DNA from: Sacculina carcini | Lineage: Eukaryota; Arthropoda; Thecostraca; Sacculinidae | Direction of reading: 5' to 3' | DNA length: 64,000 nt | NCBI GenBank assembly: GCA_916048095.2 | Contig: OU696571.1 | Coordinates: 10,395,449 to 10,459,448 of the forward strand | Part shown: positions 11,730 to 22,320 of the stretch, piece after piece | Numbering within the stretch: the first letter of the stretch is position 1 | Layout of the letters: each line of letters opens with the position of its first letter | Translations under genes and position numbers: made by a program | The notes under the pieces: model-generated | Database searches by the model: none | What the model was told of the DNA's origin: nothing | Seen by the model: the letters and a program-made list of their open reading frames with translations, nothing else

Positions 11730-12591
11730 ACAACTCTGTGCTCACTACGGCAGCATGGATTGTTCGCGGCAGCTACTGAGAACGGCAGAACACTGACGCA
11801 GTCACATTGTTCGGTGAAACACACGACGATTGTCTGTGCATATCTGAGCGTGCGTGCGTGCGTGTGTGTGTATTGACGCCAGTGACACAGCGATGTGGCG
11901 GTGGTCAGCAGCGACCTCGACGGCAGTTGGTCACGGTGTGGCTAGGCAGACACGCACGCTAAGCCACTTGCCCATCCGCCAGCTGCGTCCAACTAGTCAC
12001 TCCCCGATTCCACCGAGCACCACCAACACGGTCATACGCCGCTGGCGTTTCATCCAACAGCCGATATATGCTCAACGCTAGGTCAAAGTGAGTTGCTATG
12101 GCAACTATGCGCACTCGACTGTTAGCGCAGTCGCACAACAAATCAGTGATGCCCTGGGTGAAGGCGTGGCATAAAACACGCGTATATAACAGCGTTAGGG
12201 CTAGTGCGCGCGCGTGTGATTGCACCGGTATGCGTGCTCGGACGGTGGGGTTTGTGAGTCTATTTGTGATCCGGGGATCGATGTGGATATTATTGCGTTG
12301 CATCGACCCAATTGAACTATTACTGTACGCTGTGGATGGTTCAAAGTCAAGTTGACAACATCAATGGAAGCGGGCGTTATTTCAAGACCTCGTGTAATTA
12401 TCATATCACTAACTCTTACTGCTTGAATTGATTATTATTAGGCTCCTAGCACATTCAGGTGAATGTCATGAGTTGCCGTCAAAGTCGACATAAGAAATGT
12501 CATCAGAGCAAAAAATGTCATACACACACTCAACATCAATACATAGAAGTAATTTATAAAAAAAAACTTTTGAATAATAAAAAATCATTCA
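11723..12591. other. Presumed 5' region of the K2P gene; nothing coding seen
   Basis: This is moderately GC-rich sequence upstream of the K2P exon on the minus strand. ORFs of 62-114 codons on both strands have no recognisable domain. A TATA-like CGCGTATATAACAG on the plus strand at about 12179-12192 has no gene downstream to go with it. Confidence 0.3.
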
Positions 12592-12908
12592 CCAACATGC
12601 AGAGCCGTTGCGAGGACTTATGAGGCCCTCCCCGAAAGCATCACTTGAGACCCCTCCCGAAAGCAACACTTGGGGCCTCCCGAAAGCAACACTTGGGGCA
12701 TCCATTATAAAAAACCATCAAATAATGAATTTATTTATTATACATAATCACATAATACAAGCTCAGGTGAAAACATCTGAGCAAAAAGGTAAAGGCTATA
12801 CATAATATGATAAATTTTAATGTCATACATGAAGCAGCGGGGCCCCTCAACACTCGGACCCCCCGGTCGGAGGGTACGGGGGGCGGCTGCTACGGCTCTG
12901 CCAACATG
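12592..12908. mobile_element. hAT MITE (copy 1) with 8-bp target duplication
   Basis: The element spans 12600-12900 (301 bp). It starts CAGAGCCGTTGCGAGG and ends with the inverted counterpart (CAGAGCCGTAGCAGCC on the minus strand). The 8-bp word CCAACATG flanks it exactly at 12592-12599 and 12901-12908. Near the left end CCCGAAAGCAACACTTGGGG repeats imperfectly three times. There is no ORF. TIRs beginning CAG and 8-bp duplications are diagnostic of hAT. Copy 2 of the same family is at 18372-18548. Confidence 0.9.
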
Positions 12909-13395
12909 CAATGTAAAGCAGATATCGTTCGATTTATAAAAGTAAAAGGCAGGCAGTCACTGAATTGGAATATTGTGTATTGAGCATAGCAAACTGTATC
13001 TAACAGAGTTGTAGTTGTTATGGATCTTCTAGTCATTTGTTTTAATTTATGTTGTTAAGCCATTATTGGATATCATAATTGGATGTTACCTGGTAGGCCA
13101 TATTATGACTTTAAAAAACTACTGGGAACAAAATGAGGTTTACATCCCAAAATAAATAATTTGTATATGTAATTTCATACAAAAGTAATGAACAAAAACC
13201 ACCCTATTTGTGCCCTTAATTTAATCTTCTAAAATCTAGCATGAATTATCATTAATTTTATCAGTATGTATAGGTGTGATGTAAAGAACAGTATGGGCGA
13301 GTTTAAATAAGGGCGGTGTATATTACAGTTTTCTAACAGTTAATATTCTAGCGCTGAAAGTAGAATAGTACATAATAGAATAGCAAATGATTTTG
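12909..13395. other. Intergenic; nothing recognised
   Basis: AT-rich sequence without ORFs. Bases 13325-13395 (TTCTAGCGCTGAAAGTAGAA) resemble 41340-41395, so this is part of a dispersed repeat of unknown type. Confidence 0.35.
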
Positions 13396-13715
13396 GGGAA
13401 TGATGTATAGCACACCCGCCTCACAAGCGGGAGGTCCGTGGTTCGAATCCCGGCGGAGTAGAAATTCATTGGGCGAATTATAAAATCCCACAGCCCTTGT
13501 CCACCCAGCAGAAAATGGTACCAGATATCAGATATGAGTTGTGACATGCATTCTGGGGAGGTGGCTCTCTCTAATACGTCTTTCGTCCTTGTGGCTCCAT
13601 AGCGTGGAGAGGGTCGGTCCTGCGGTGGTAGCGAGCTGCACGGGGCACGCCTGTGTGTTCATAAGCTTCGGCTTCTTCCCGTGTAGCAGCTATCACTTAA
13701 CCTTTAACTGACCAT
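13396..13715 (+). mobile_element. tRNA-Val-derived SINE, copy A
   Basis: The head (about 13400-13466) is tRNA-like. The anticodon arm CCCGC-CTCACAA-GCGGG would give anticodon CAC (Val), and the T-arm/box B reads GTGGTTCGAATCCC. The 5' quarter, including box A, is degraded. About 250 bp of body follow, including CCCAGCAGAAAATGGTACC, a block resembling the conserved central domain of some animal SINE superfamilies (inference). The body is shared, inverted, with copy B at 15836-16166. No internal ORF. Confidence 0.7.
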
Positions 13716-13732
13716 ATCTCAGTCGAGAAACA

Positions 13733-15384
13733 ATGGAACAGCTAGGAGTAATCAGGCACGATTTTCCTCCTATTGGTGCGGAGTCGTCGGTGAGTCAAGA
13801 CGACACTCTGTTGATCTTTGATCACGCCATCGCGCCATGCGGGTGTCCATGTTGCAGTCTTCCACCAGAGCGTTCGGACAAGCTGCCTATGATGCCTTCC
13901 CATGAAATGACAAATGAAATGAAGACGTGGTTGATGAAACGCTTCGCTGCATCAGCATGCAATACCTGCCCACATCAACCACTTCCGATTATGACCGGAC
14001 CACCGATGGAGCTGAGAGTGAGCCCCGATGTTCAACCAGTATTGCACGCAGACCACCAAGGGTGCCCGTTCATTGGCAGGAAGAAGTGGCCGATCAACTG
14101 GAAAAGGACGTAGCGCTGGGTGTCATTGAGCGAGTTCCACCAAATACTCCAGTGGCCTGGCTGCACAATATGGTCCTCACGCCCAAGTCAGAGGGCACAC
14201 CAAAAAGAACGGTTGACCTGCAACCTCTCAATACGTACAGCGTAAAGGCGACGCACTACACAATTCCATCCAGCAAGCAGGCGAAAACTGTACCGCCAGG
14301 AACCATAACAACTGTAACAGACGCGTGGAACGGTTTTCATGTAATTTAAATTAGGTAGGAAGATCGTCATAAGACCATCTTCATTACCGAACAAGGTCGA
14401 TTTTGATATAAACGCGCACCGATGCGGCTTCTGGCGTTACAGGATGCGTACACGCGCCGATATGACGCTATTATTGCAGATATGCCCAGAAAAACAAAGT
14501 TTGTTGACGACACGCTATTATGGGACACATATCTTGCGACACATTTGTGGCGTGTCATCGATTTTTTATCCTTACAGGGAGCAATGCGGTGATCCTGAAG
14601 CCAAAGAAATTCCAGTTTTCGTCAGAGCAAGTCGAGTTCGCAGACTTCAAGATTACAGCCAATGAAGTCAGGCCGCTGCCAAATTACATCGATGCCATAT
14701 CCTCATTTCCTTCTCCATCAAATATCACCGATATCAGGGTCTGGTTCGGTCTGGTGAACCAAGTGGCTCACTACGGTAGGACAATCGGCATGATGAAACC
14801 GTTTAAGCCACTCTTAAGCCCAAAGGTCGGTTTCAAATGGAACTCAGAGCTCGAAGAAGCGTTCAAGCATCAAAATAAGCAATAATCGATTAAATTAAGG
14901 AAGGAGTAGAAATTTTTCGCCCTCGGCGACAAACATACTTGAGCCCAGACTGGTACAAAACAAGAGTAGGCTGTTGGCTGCGCCAAAAGTACTGCACGTG
15001 CAGGTCAGACATACCGGTATGTTGTACATAAGGATGGAAAATAACGTTGGCAGGATCGCGCATTCTGAGAGACACAGAAAAGCGTTATGCTCATATTGAG
15101 GGTGAAGCCTTAGCAGTCGCCTGGGCTCTAGAAGACACTCGTTTTCTACCATGAGCTGTCGAAATCTCATGGTGACAACTGATCACGTGCCGCTAGTTAA
15201 GCTTCTCGGAGACAAAGCCCTCGCCGACATAACAAATCCACGGCTATTCCGTAACAAACAACGAACAATGATGTGGCACTACCGCATTTTACATGTCCCC
15301 GGTCAAACGATACCGGCATCGGACGCTGCATCAATAAATCCTTACTATGCTGGCCGTAACTCGTGTTATGGGTTCGCGGGCTGA
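13733..15384 (+). pseudogene. Gypsy-type pol relic (RT to RNase H)
   Basis: Fragments of one LTR-retrotransposon polyprotein lie in order in different frames. At 13733-14349 is the RT N-terminus: a 'P-P-EL-V-PD' block, WQEEVADQLEKDVALGVIE, TPKSEGTPKRTVDLQPLN, then DAWNGFH. At 14520-14885 is the RT end and connection, with FKITANEVRPLP and FPSPSNITDIRVWFGLVNQV. At 14950-15384 is the RNase H end, with AHIEGEALAVAWALEDTRF, TTDHVPLVKLLGD and LHVPGQTIPASDA. Frameshifts and stops separate the blocks, the catalytic YxDD box is lost, and no LTRs or integrase are present. It sits between two inverted SINE copies. Confidence 0.75.
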
Positions 15385-15835
15385 TGTTCATAGACTACAT
15401 AATTTATTGTGTTTACTTCACAGACAAAAACATTCGTCGTGAATACAGCGTTTATCACACGAATATCGTTTTTGGTCAGATATAATTTAATTGAGATCAT
15501 AATGAGAAAAAACAGATACATGACGCAACGACATTTTTTTCTTTTGCCATTTTGTTTTTTGTGTTTTTTTCAATCAAGAAAAAAGTATAGGGAAAGAAAT
15601 CAGAGAAGGTGATGTATCAGTATTGTATAAATATTGTAGAGTATTTGCAGGGGTGATATTGTTCTGAAGTAATCATACTTGATTTGTGAGACCAGTGTCT
15701 GTCAAGAACTTCAAGGTGTGAGGAACACATTTAGGGTTGTACAGAAGCAGATCGAGATATGGATGTATTTTGAGGAAAGCTGCGCAGTAGGAGATAATGT
15801 TGAGTTCTATATTTGGGACATTGGTTAAATTAAAT
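15385..15835. other. Intergenic; nothing recognised
   Basis: AT-rich sequence between the Gypsy relic and SINE copy B. A 67-codon ORF (15409-15612) has no recognisable features. Confidence 0.35.
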
Positions 15836-16166
15836 AAAGTTAAATGCCTAAGTGACAGCTGCTACACGGGAAGAAGCCGAAGCTTATCAACACACAGGCG
15901 TGCCCCGTGCAGCTCGCTGCCACCGCAGAACCGACCCTCTCCACGTTATGGCGCCACAAGGACGTAAGACGTATTAGAGAGGGCCACCTCCCCAGAATGC
16001 ATGGCACAACTCATGACTGATATCTGGTACCATCATTTTCTGCTGGGTGAACAGGGGCTGTGGGATTGTAGAATTCGCCCAATGAAATTCTGCTCCGCCG
16101 GGTTTCGAACCACGGACCTCCCGCTTGTGAGGCGGGTGTGCTATCAACTGCACCACGGAGTCCACA
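15836..16166 (-). mobile_element. tRNA-Val-derived SINE, copy B
   Basis: The tRNA-like head lies at about 16093-16164 and is better preserved than in copy A. On the minus strand it has acceptor-like ACTCCGTG, box A GGTGCAGTTGATAGCAC, anticodon arm CCCGCCTCACAAGCGGG (anticodon CAC, Val) and box B GTGGTTCGAAACCC. The body shares blocks with copy A, including CCCAGCAGAAAATG, GGTACCAGATATCAG, GAGAGGGTCGG and GGCTTCTTCCCGTGTAGCAG. The SINE ends near TTTAACT. The insertion-site duplication could not be resolved by eye. Confidence 0.75.
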
Positions 16167-16631
16167 AGCCACATTGGAGTAGAACGTATTGTATGTCGAG
16201 CGTAGTGCTGCATATGGCGCATAGTGCAAGCGGATTGTGCCGAAAGATATGGCTGTGTGAGAAGTGCGTGTCCGATGCGGAGTCTGGTGAGAGCTGTGTT
16301 TAGTCGGCGGTGAAACGGAGGATCCTTCATGTATCATATACACATGTATCGTGTCTTACTGCGCATGCGCTGTATCTCCTGGGCCACACTTGTTCCACCG
16401 CAAGGACAGTAAAATGAGACATGATAAGCCACAACAATATGTAAATATTGGTGTATTGTAGGAAGAAGTAACGCATACATGATGGACGCGTATAAATGAC
16501 AGCGGTATTTGTGACAATTTTATAGTTTTTTAGTTAATTTTATAGTTACAAATATACTGGCGGTGAATATAGAAAATTATTTAATTAAATAATTTTGGGA
16601 ATTATGTGAAGCTATACTGTTTTAGAAGCGT

Positions 16632-16724
16632 TCTGGTAAAGATGTACTGGTAAAGAAGTACTGGTAAAGAAGTACTGGTAAAGAAATAATGGTAAAGAAG
16701 TACTGGAAGTACTAGTAAAGAAGT
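16632..16724. repeat. 14-bp tandem repeat
   Basis: Six or so units of TACTGGTAAAGAAG, mostly head to tail, with one degenerate copy (AATAATGG). Non-coding. Confidence 0.75.
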
Positions 16725-16734
16725 ACATTGTCTA

Positions 16735-17262
16735 TAGCTTTGGCGGAATCATTAACCTGGAACTAAATGTAGAGATGACAGACATTATCAACAGTTTTTC
16801 ATGGTTTTTGTTTTGTGCTTGATTTATTAATCATTCCACAATACGGGCGGGTTTTAATGTGAAGCACGTTAAGGGAAAACGCTTCGTCAATAAATTGTGG
16901 TGCGACACAACTTCCGTCTCGCGCCACCTCCCGACCCTATCAGCTGTGTGTACGCCTGTTTGTATGTATGTCTGTGTGTCATGTTTGCCCGTGTCATTGT
17001 GTATGTGTTGTAGGACCATGTGTGCGTGAGCTTGTTTGTGCGTGTGTCCGATTGTCCTGTCCTGTTATGTCTGTACATGTGAATACAGTAGGTCCAAAGC
17101 ACTCAAGTTATCAACTTGTGTTGTTTCGTGGCTACCCAAACGCCCCAAATTAAAACAAAAATTTACAAAATTTTCCTTATCTATTGTTTACGCTCTTTGG
17201 GCATTTGTATTCTTTTTGTTCTAGTAATTTTTCCGCACCACGGTCGGGCTTAAATGCTAGTA
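16735..17262 (+). mobile_element. Helitron-like 3' segment with inserted GT-rich repeat
   Basis: Sequence 16735-16900 (GGCGGAATCATTAACCTGGA, ACGGGCGGGTTTTAATG, GGGAAAACGCTTCGTCAATAA) matches 24905-25010. The segment resumes at about 17150 and ends TTTTCCGCACCACGGTCGGG, then CTTAAATGCTAG followed by T. A 3' CTAG after a GC-rich box is the Helitron pattern, but no Rep/helicase is seen. Between these parts, 16905-17150 holds a GT-rich repeat (GTCTCGCGCCACC, AATACAGTAGGTCCAAAGCA) also present at 18331-18770. Confidence 0.45.
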
Positions 17263-17403
17263 AATAATAAATATATCAACTAACTAAATCTCATATTAAT
17301 CTGCTCGTACAAAGTATTACGAGATTGCAATTTTCGTGAAAAAGCGATATTACAATTTATAACGTGCAAACACACACACAAACATATATTAGGTTAGGTT
17401 AGG

Positions 17404-17470
<67 letters not shown>

Positions 17471-18330
17471 GCTATAGTATAAGAATAAATACTACGTCAT
17501 TACATAACCTTGAATTCTTAAGTCTATTTTACGGTGAGTCGGTAGCAGATGTCGAGCGTTCGACTCTTCCAGGTGAGTTAATCAGTAGTAAGATGTGGAG
17601 ACAAGAAGAAATGATAAAAAAGAAAGAATATTTGTGAAATGTAAGTAAAATTACACGAAGATTATTGCCGAGACACGGAAAATGTACCTTCGATTGTACC
17701 AACGACGAACCATCACATCAAACTGACTGGTAAAAACGACTTGCTAGCACGACTAGTGAACACAAAATTCTGTTGCGAGCAAACGCGAATTCACTGACAC
17801 TTGTCATAGAGACACGCGAGTGTCCACTGTGACGTCAGTGTCACGTGACCTGCATCGAACCAATCACACGCCGTGACACGAATCAAGGCTCACTTGAAGA
17901 GCCCAACACCGAGTGAAGTTCAAACAAGCCACTCACACTACAAATACCCACACGAACAGAATGAAACCAGCGAACGAACGAAAACAGTGATTTATGATTC
18001 TAACAATACTGTAAGAGTTCCAACCACACATAAAAGGTAATGAAGTTGATTAGATCTATTTGTGTTCGGGAGGATAAAAGCCATTATACATTATTGTAAA
18101 AGCATGGACCAATTCATCAATTCCATACAATCCCAAGCTTTTTGCGGTTTTTCAGAAAAACAAATATACTTTAAAGAAATAGATTGTGTATACTTGCTTA
18201 CACACACGTACACACACTAGTCGTATAGTCACTTTTCGCTATGTTGATTAGTGACAATATACCAACTATACCAAATGAACTAAACTGAACCGTTAAATGA
18301 ATTATCGAGGGTGTAAAAGCATATTTGTAG
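17263..18330. other. Non-coding; TA run; TTAGG triplet
   Basis: ATTAGGTTAGGTTAGG at 17390-17405 is followed by a (TA)n tract to about 17468. The rest (17470-18330) has no gene. A palindrome-rich stretch, TGACGTCAGTGTCACGTGAC, lies at about 17830-17850. Confidence 0.4.
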
Positions 18331-18363
18331 TGCGCCACGTGTAACTGCGTCTCGCGCCACCTG

Positions 18364-18556
18364 GCAGTACCCAGAGCCGTTGCGAGGAATTATGGGTCCC
18401 CCCCCCCCGAAGGCAACACTTGGGGCCCCCATTGTGAATATTGAATGCATTTATTAGATATAATCACATAATACGTGAAGCAAAGAGTCCCCTCAACATT
18501 CGGGCCCCCCCCGGCCGGGGGGTACGGGGGGCGGTTGCTACGGCTCTGGAAGTACC
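18364..18556. mobile_element. hAT MITE (copy 2) with 8-bp target duplication
   Basis: The element spans 18372-18548 (177 bp) and shares both ends with copy 1 at 12600 (CAGAGCCGTTGCGAGG; GGGGGCGGTTGCTACGGCTC). It is flanked by GCAGTACC (18364-18371) and GAAGTACC (18549-18556), 7 of 8 identical. It inserted into the GT-rich dispersed repeat. The uninterrupted relative at 229-250 shows the pre-insertion arrangement with only one copy of the flanking word. Confidence 0.9.
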
Positions 18557-19232
18557 TGCCAGAAGCGCAGTGTCCTGTGCAGCTATGTGTATGTCTGTGT
18601 GTCGTGTTGTTTTTGGTCGTGATTGTGCGTGTTTGATATTGTGTGTATGTTTATCTGTACTTGTCTTGCTCGTGCCTTGTATGCATGAATACAGTCGGTC
18701 CAGAGAACTCGCCCTGTTTGCATGTGACGCTCCGTGGCTAGCCAAACGCCACATATTCATACCCGTTTTTCGTCGGGAGGTATACATACCCCATACTGCC
18801 AGGATCTAAACCCATGGTATTTCAAGTGCATGGTGTCATTGCGTAGTGATAATAGTGCTTGCATTCTGTATTTGTGTGGATATGATAACAAAAATAATAT
18901 TATTATTATGATCAACAGTAACAGTATAAATAGTAATATTAATCATAATAACATCAATGATAAAATATTAATATTAATATTAATAATACTAATAAAATTA
19001 CTCAGAGTGGGTTATCTCTATTCTGTTATGGATATACGTTTTCTCCTAAATGATATCAATATGGTTAATCAAATAAACATAATGCTATTAAAATAACCAC
19101 CATTAATATTGTGTATCAGTCTGATCAATGTAGAAACGTTGCAATCTTATAGCATTATTTACAATAAATTGACAGTACAAATTAGCATTGCTTGATATAA
19201 ATTATCTCATTTTTCCTAATTAAATGCCAATA
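18557..19232. repeat. GT-rich dispersed repeat and retroposon tail
   Basis: 18557-18770 continues the repeat interrupted by the MITE; AATACAGTCGGTCCAGAGAA and GTGGCTAGCCAAACGCC parallel 17080-17145. At 18825-18905 TAGTGATAATAGTGCTTGCA runs into AATAATATTATTATTATG, matching LINE-like tails at 4360 and 25.7 kb. The remainder is AT-rich and without genes. Confidence 0.5.
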
Positions 19233-20270
19233 CTTTAAACCAGGGCTTGTTTGGTTTAAACCATGGTTTAAACCAAGTGGTCTTTGTAAAAAAAACATGT
19301 TTTTTTAAATTGTTTTTTTGGCAGAAATGATTTTTCTCATATAGGAATGATCAAATATTTCTAGAATTAGTAAAAGAGTTCATTAATGCAGTTTTAAATC
19401 TTCATAAATATTAGTTTTTGACATGATTTTAAGCAGGGTTTGTTTGGTTTAAACCAGGGTTTGTTTGGTTTAAACCAGGGTTTGTTTGGTTTATAACAAG
19501 TGGTTTTTTTATAAAAAAAAAACATGGTTTTTTGAGAATTTTTATCACAGAAATGATTTTTCTCATATAGGAATGATCAAATATTTTCAGAATTAGTAAA
19601 TGAGTTCATTAACACAGTTATAAATCTTCATAAATAGTACTTTTTGGCATGATTTTAGGGGTTTGCACGATATGGGAAACATTTTTATTAACATTTTTGG
19701 TTTTTGCTGGGGAAACATTGTAGTTGGTATTTATGAGAAATCCTAAATATTTACGACAAAACAATTGAGTTTCTATTAAAAACACTATTTTCAGAAACCT
19801 CAGAGTTAATAAAAACTGTGTTAACTCTGGAAAAAAACATGAATTAACCTCCATGGAAAAAACGATTTTTAGTCACTAGGTTTTCATAAATAAGACCACT
19901 GGGTATATGGATTGTACTTTGCAAACATATGTGGGTGTTTAAAATCGACTGCTTTCGCAATTGGAAGCGGTTTAAAGCTTCCGTTGCCTATAGATGCTAC
20001 AAGGTGAAATTCAAGATCCTGTGTGTACATTTTTATGATAACATTTTTATCTTATTTAAATATTTACAAAACTCTTGGTAAGTGGTACTAATATATGTTT
20101 AACTATGTACTAAATAGCATGGTACAATCCTTTTTTTGATTTGTGTGTGCAAAGTGTAAAAAAAACAAATAAACCAAAAAAACAATGTTTTTTTTGTTTT
20201 TTTCTAAAAAAACATGGTTTTTGTTTTTTTTTGAAAAAAAAACCGGTTTTTTTCAAACCCTGCTTTAAAC
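19233..20270. mobile_element. hAT non-autonomous element with internal duplication
   Basis: The element spans 19241-20262. It starts CAGGGCTTGTTTGGTTT and its right end on the minus strand reads CAGGGTTTGAAAAAAACC. The 8-bp word CTTTAAAC flanks it at 19233-19240 and 20263-20270. Internally, about 19310-19440 and 19530-19660 are tandem copies (shared GAAATGATTTTTCTCATATAG and GGAATGATCAAATATTT), each preceded by TIR-like CAGGGTTTGTTTGGTTT words. No transposase ORF. CAG ends with 8-bp duplications place it in hAT. Confidence 0.85.
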
Positions 20271-20411
20271 TGTATATCATTAGAGGCAATATTTCACTCA
20301 CAAATTCTAATGACATATAGTGCATGAACAAGCAGTTTTTAAACCCTATGTAATTTTGTGGGCTTGCTTTGTGAATAGATCGCATGCTGTGGTATATTGC
20401 TGAGCCATAAA

Positions 20412-20443
<32 letters not shown>

Positions 20444-20815
20444 GACTATGATGTTTGCGTATGCAAGTGTGTATGTTAAAGCGAGTGAAAGTGTGCGCGT
20501 GTTTGTGTGGCTGTGGTCCTTGCACGAGCGGTAGATGTTTGTTTGTGAATGCGTGCGTGTCTGTATGCGCAGGACTGGCTGTACACGCAGATGGTGTGCA
20601 AGTGTGTGTATGCGTGTGATTGTGTATGTGTGCGTGTGTTGGTGCGCGTGTGTGCTGAACTTTGTTAGTGACTGTAACTAGACGAAATGGAGAGTCGGTC
20701 TTGGGGCGTGTTTACGACTGTTGTGATCTTGTAGGCGATGCGATGTCCCACGCGCGCCTGTCTTTGAATAAATATTCTGGAACCGGACAAGAATTTGTTT
20801 ACACATGCATCACAT
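20271..20815. repeat. GT-rich microsatellite region
   Basis: (GT)15 lies at about 20411-20440, followed by 200 bp of impure GT/GC-rich sequence. Nothing coding is seen. This is downstream of astacin gene 1. Confidence 0.6.
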
Positions 20816-20821
20816 TTTATT
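20816..20821 (-). terminator. Polyadenylation signal of astacin gene 1
   Basis: AATAAA on the minus strand, about 125 nt downstream of the astacin stop codon at 20946. It is the first such hexamer I see, consistent with a short 3' UTR. Confidence 0.5.
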
Positions 20822-20945
20822 CCGTATATTAAACAATTTTCCATAGCTTGAATATCACAACACAAATAGCTTATATTGGATGTTATACAGAATGTGATCT
20901 TCTGCAGGGACAAGCAAAGATGTGGATTATAATATACTTATAACA

Positions 20946-22262
20946 CTATTTAAATGTAAATTTTGCTCGGAATCCTCTGTTCTTGAGATACCCAATTGTT
21001 GCATTGTATGTTTCCATAGAAACTACCATTCGCGATCCATCAGATCTCAGCCCCATTCCTTTACCTTCATCACCACAGAAGTCGATACTTGAAAGTGGAT
21101 CGTCTCCGGGGAACACCCTCACAATATCAAATTCACACTCATTTGTCTGTTTACTTTTTCCCAACATGTTGAAACTATCGAAATACAGTTGAACTCTTTT
21201 GCCTGCAGGGGCGTTAATTACCCAGTAGCATGTGCTTCCGAGTTCAGGAGCTGCGGGCCAGTTAGTTGACTTAATGTCTCCTTCTTCATTAATGTTCAGG
21301 TTACCACAGATAGTGTAATAGCTGTAGTCTACCGGAATGTTTTCACATTGTCTTCCTGTTATACCGGGCGGACATACACATTCGCATGTTTTATCAAGGT
21401 AACCACCATTCTGACATCTGGCCAAGTTTGCGGCGCAGGACTCACTGCACTTATACATCAAGTTCACCAGCTGTTTGTCTCTGTGACTGATCTCGTTTCT
21501 GCTACCCATCAAACTATTGTGCCAAATAGTCTTTGCCACAATTGTTGGACTTCTGTTGGCGGTGAAATAGTACGCTCCGTAATGCATGATGGAACTCAAG
21601 TCGTAGGGAACAGAGTAATTATCTGTGTTGGGTAATTTTTTGAAATTGTATTCCTTGCCATGCTTCACATTGTTTAATACTATAGACACATAAGTGTCAC
21701 GGTCAGAGCGGCTTTGCTGGTGGTTGACACCAAGAGCATGGGCGACTTCGTGCATAACCGTTCCCCTCCTATCGCAATTCCTACCAATACTCACATTCAT
21801 ACCCCAGCGCATGTACTCGTACCGACCAACTGGTGAAGAACACTCGGATCCTTTCTTTACAAACCTTAAATACGTATCAGGGTTGTAGGTGGGAGGCACC
21901 TCCTGGAATGTGAGGCACGTGTCTTGAGCCCATTGGCTGAGACCGGAAACAATCACAGCCCGATCATTTTCTGACTCGGCACTGATGCCGTATTTTATAG
22001 GAACAGATTTTGGCCAAAGATTGTTTTGGGCCTGACGATTCATGTTTTCGACGTCCACAAGGCGAATATCGCCTTCAACAAGCGGCGATCCATCAAACGA
22101 AATTTCTGGATTACGGTTCTCAAAAAATCTCAAGGCTCTTGGAGGATGATTGGTTAGAATTTCGTCCACTGTGACCGAACGAACACTAGCAGAATCAATG
22201 ATCCCTATATGTACTACCAGAGCAACAAGCATCGACCACATAACAACAAAATTCAGTTGCAT
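20946..22262 (-). CDS. Astacin-family zinc metalloprotease, EGF and CUB domains (gene 1)
   Basis: A secreted M12A endopeptidase in one uninterrupted frame. Residues are counted from the upstream Met at 22313. A hydrophobic signal peptide (about 19-42) is followed by a propeptide with the aspartate-switch motif EGD (Asp82) and a catalytic domain at about 99-289. The zinc site is HEVAHALGVNH (188-198), followed by SRSDRDTY, and the Met-turn SIMHY supplies Tyr245. The four canonical catalytic-domain cysteines (133, 158, 180, 289) are present. Then come a six-cysteine EGF module (293-323) and a CUB domain with four cysteines (336-455). Length and domain order match nematode-type and other invertebrate astacins. 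I prefer Met18 (22262): it starts directly at the signal peptide and lies downstream of a TATA box at 22311-22320. No frameshift or missing key residue. The physiological substrate is unknown. Confidence 0.92.
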   Translation of the reverse strand: MQLNFVVMWSMLVALVVHIGIIDSASVRSVTVDEILTNHPPRALRFFENRNPEISFDGSPLVEGDIRLVDVENMNRQAQNNLWPKSVPIKYGISAESENDRAVIVSGLSQWAQDTCLTFQEVPPTYNPDTYLRFVKKGSECSSPVGRYEYMRWGMNVSIGRNCDRRGTVMHEVAHALGVNHQQSRSDRDTYVSIVLNNVKHGKEYNFKKLPNTDNYSVPYDLSSIMHYGAYYFTANRSPTIVAKTIWHNSLMGSRNEISHRDKQLVNLMYKCSESCAANLARCQNGGYLDKTCECVCPPGITGRQCENIPVDYSYYTICGNLNINEEGDIKSTNWPAAPELGSTCYWVINAPAGKRVQLYFDSFNMLGKSKQTNECEFDIVRVFPGDDPLSSIDFCGDEGKGMGLRSDGSRMVVSMETYNATIGYLKNRGFRAKFTFK

Positions 22263-22277
22263 GATTTCGCTTAATAT

Positions 22278-22320
22278 GACTGAGTGACACTCAATACGAT
22301 CGGCACAGGCCAATTTATAG
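22278..22320 (-). promoter_or_regulatory. Candidate core promoter of astacin gene 1
   Basis: On the minus strand CTATAAATTG (22320-22311) is a good TATA box. TCAGTC at 22283-22278 could be an initiator, although its spacing (about 38 nt) is slightly long. Either way transcription would start downstream of the first in-frame ATG (22313), supporting translation from 22262. Confidence 0.5.

Noticed and set aside
11281-11824. Long ORFs rich in Cys-Val or His-Thr through the CA repeat
   Set aside because: They are translations of a dinucleotide microsatellite in several frames; no domain or splice context.
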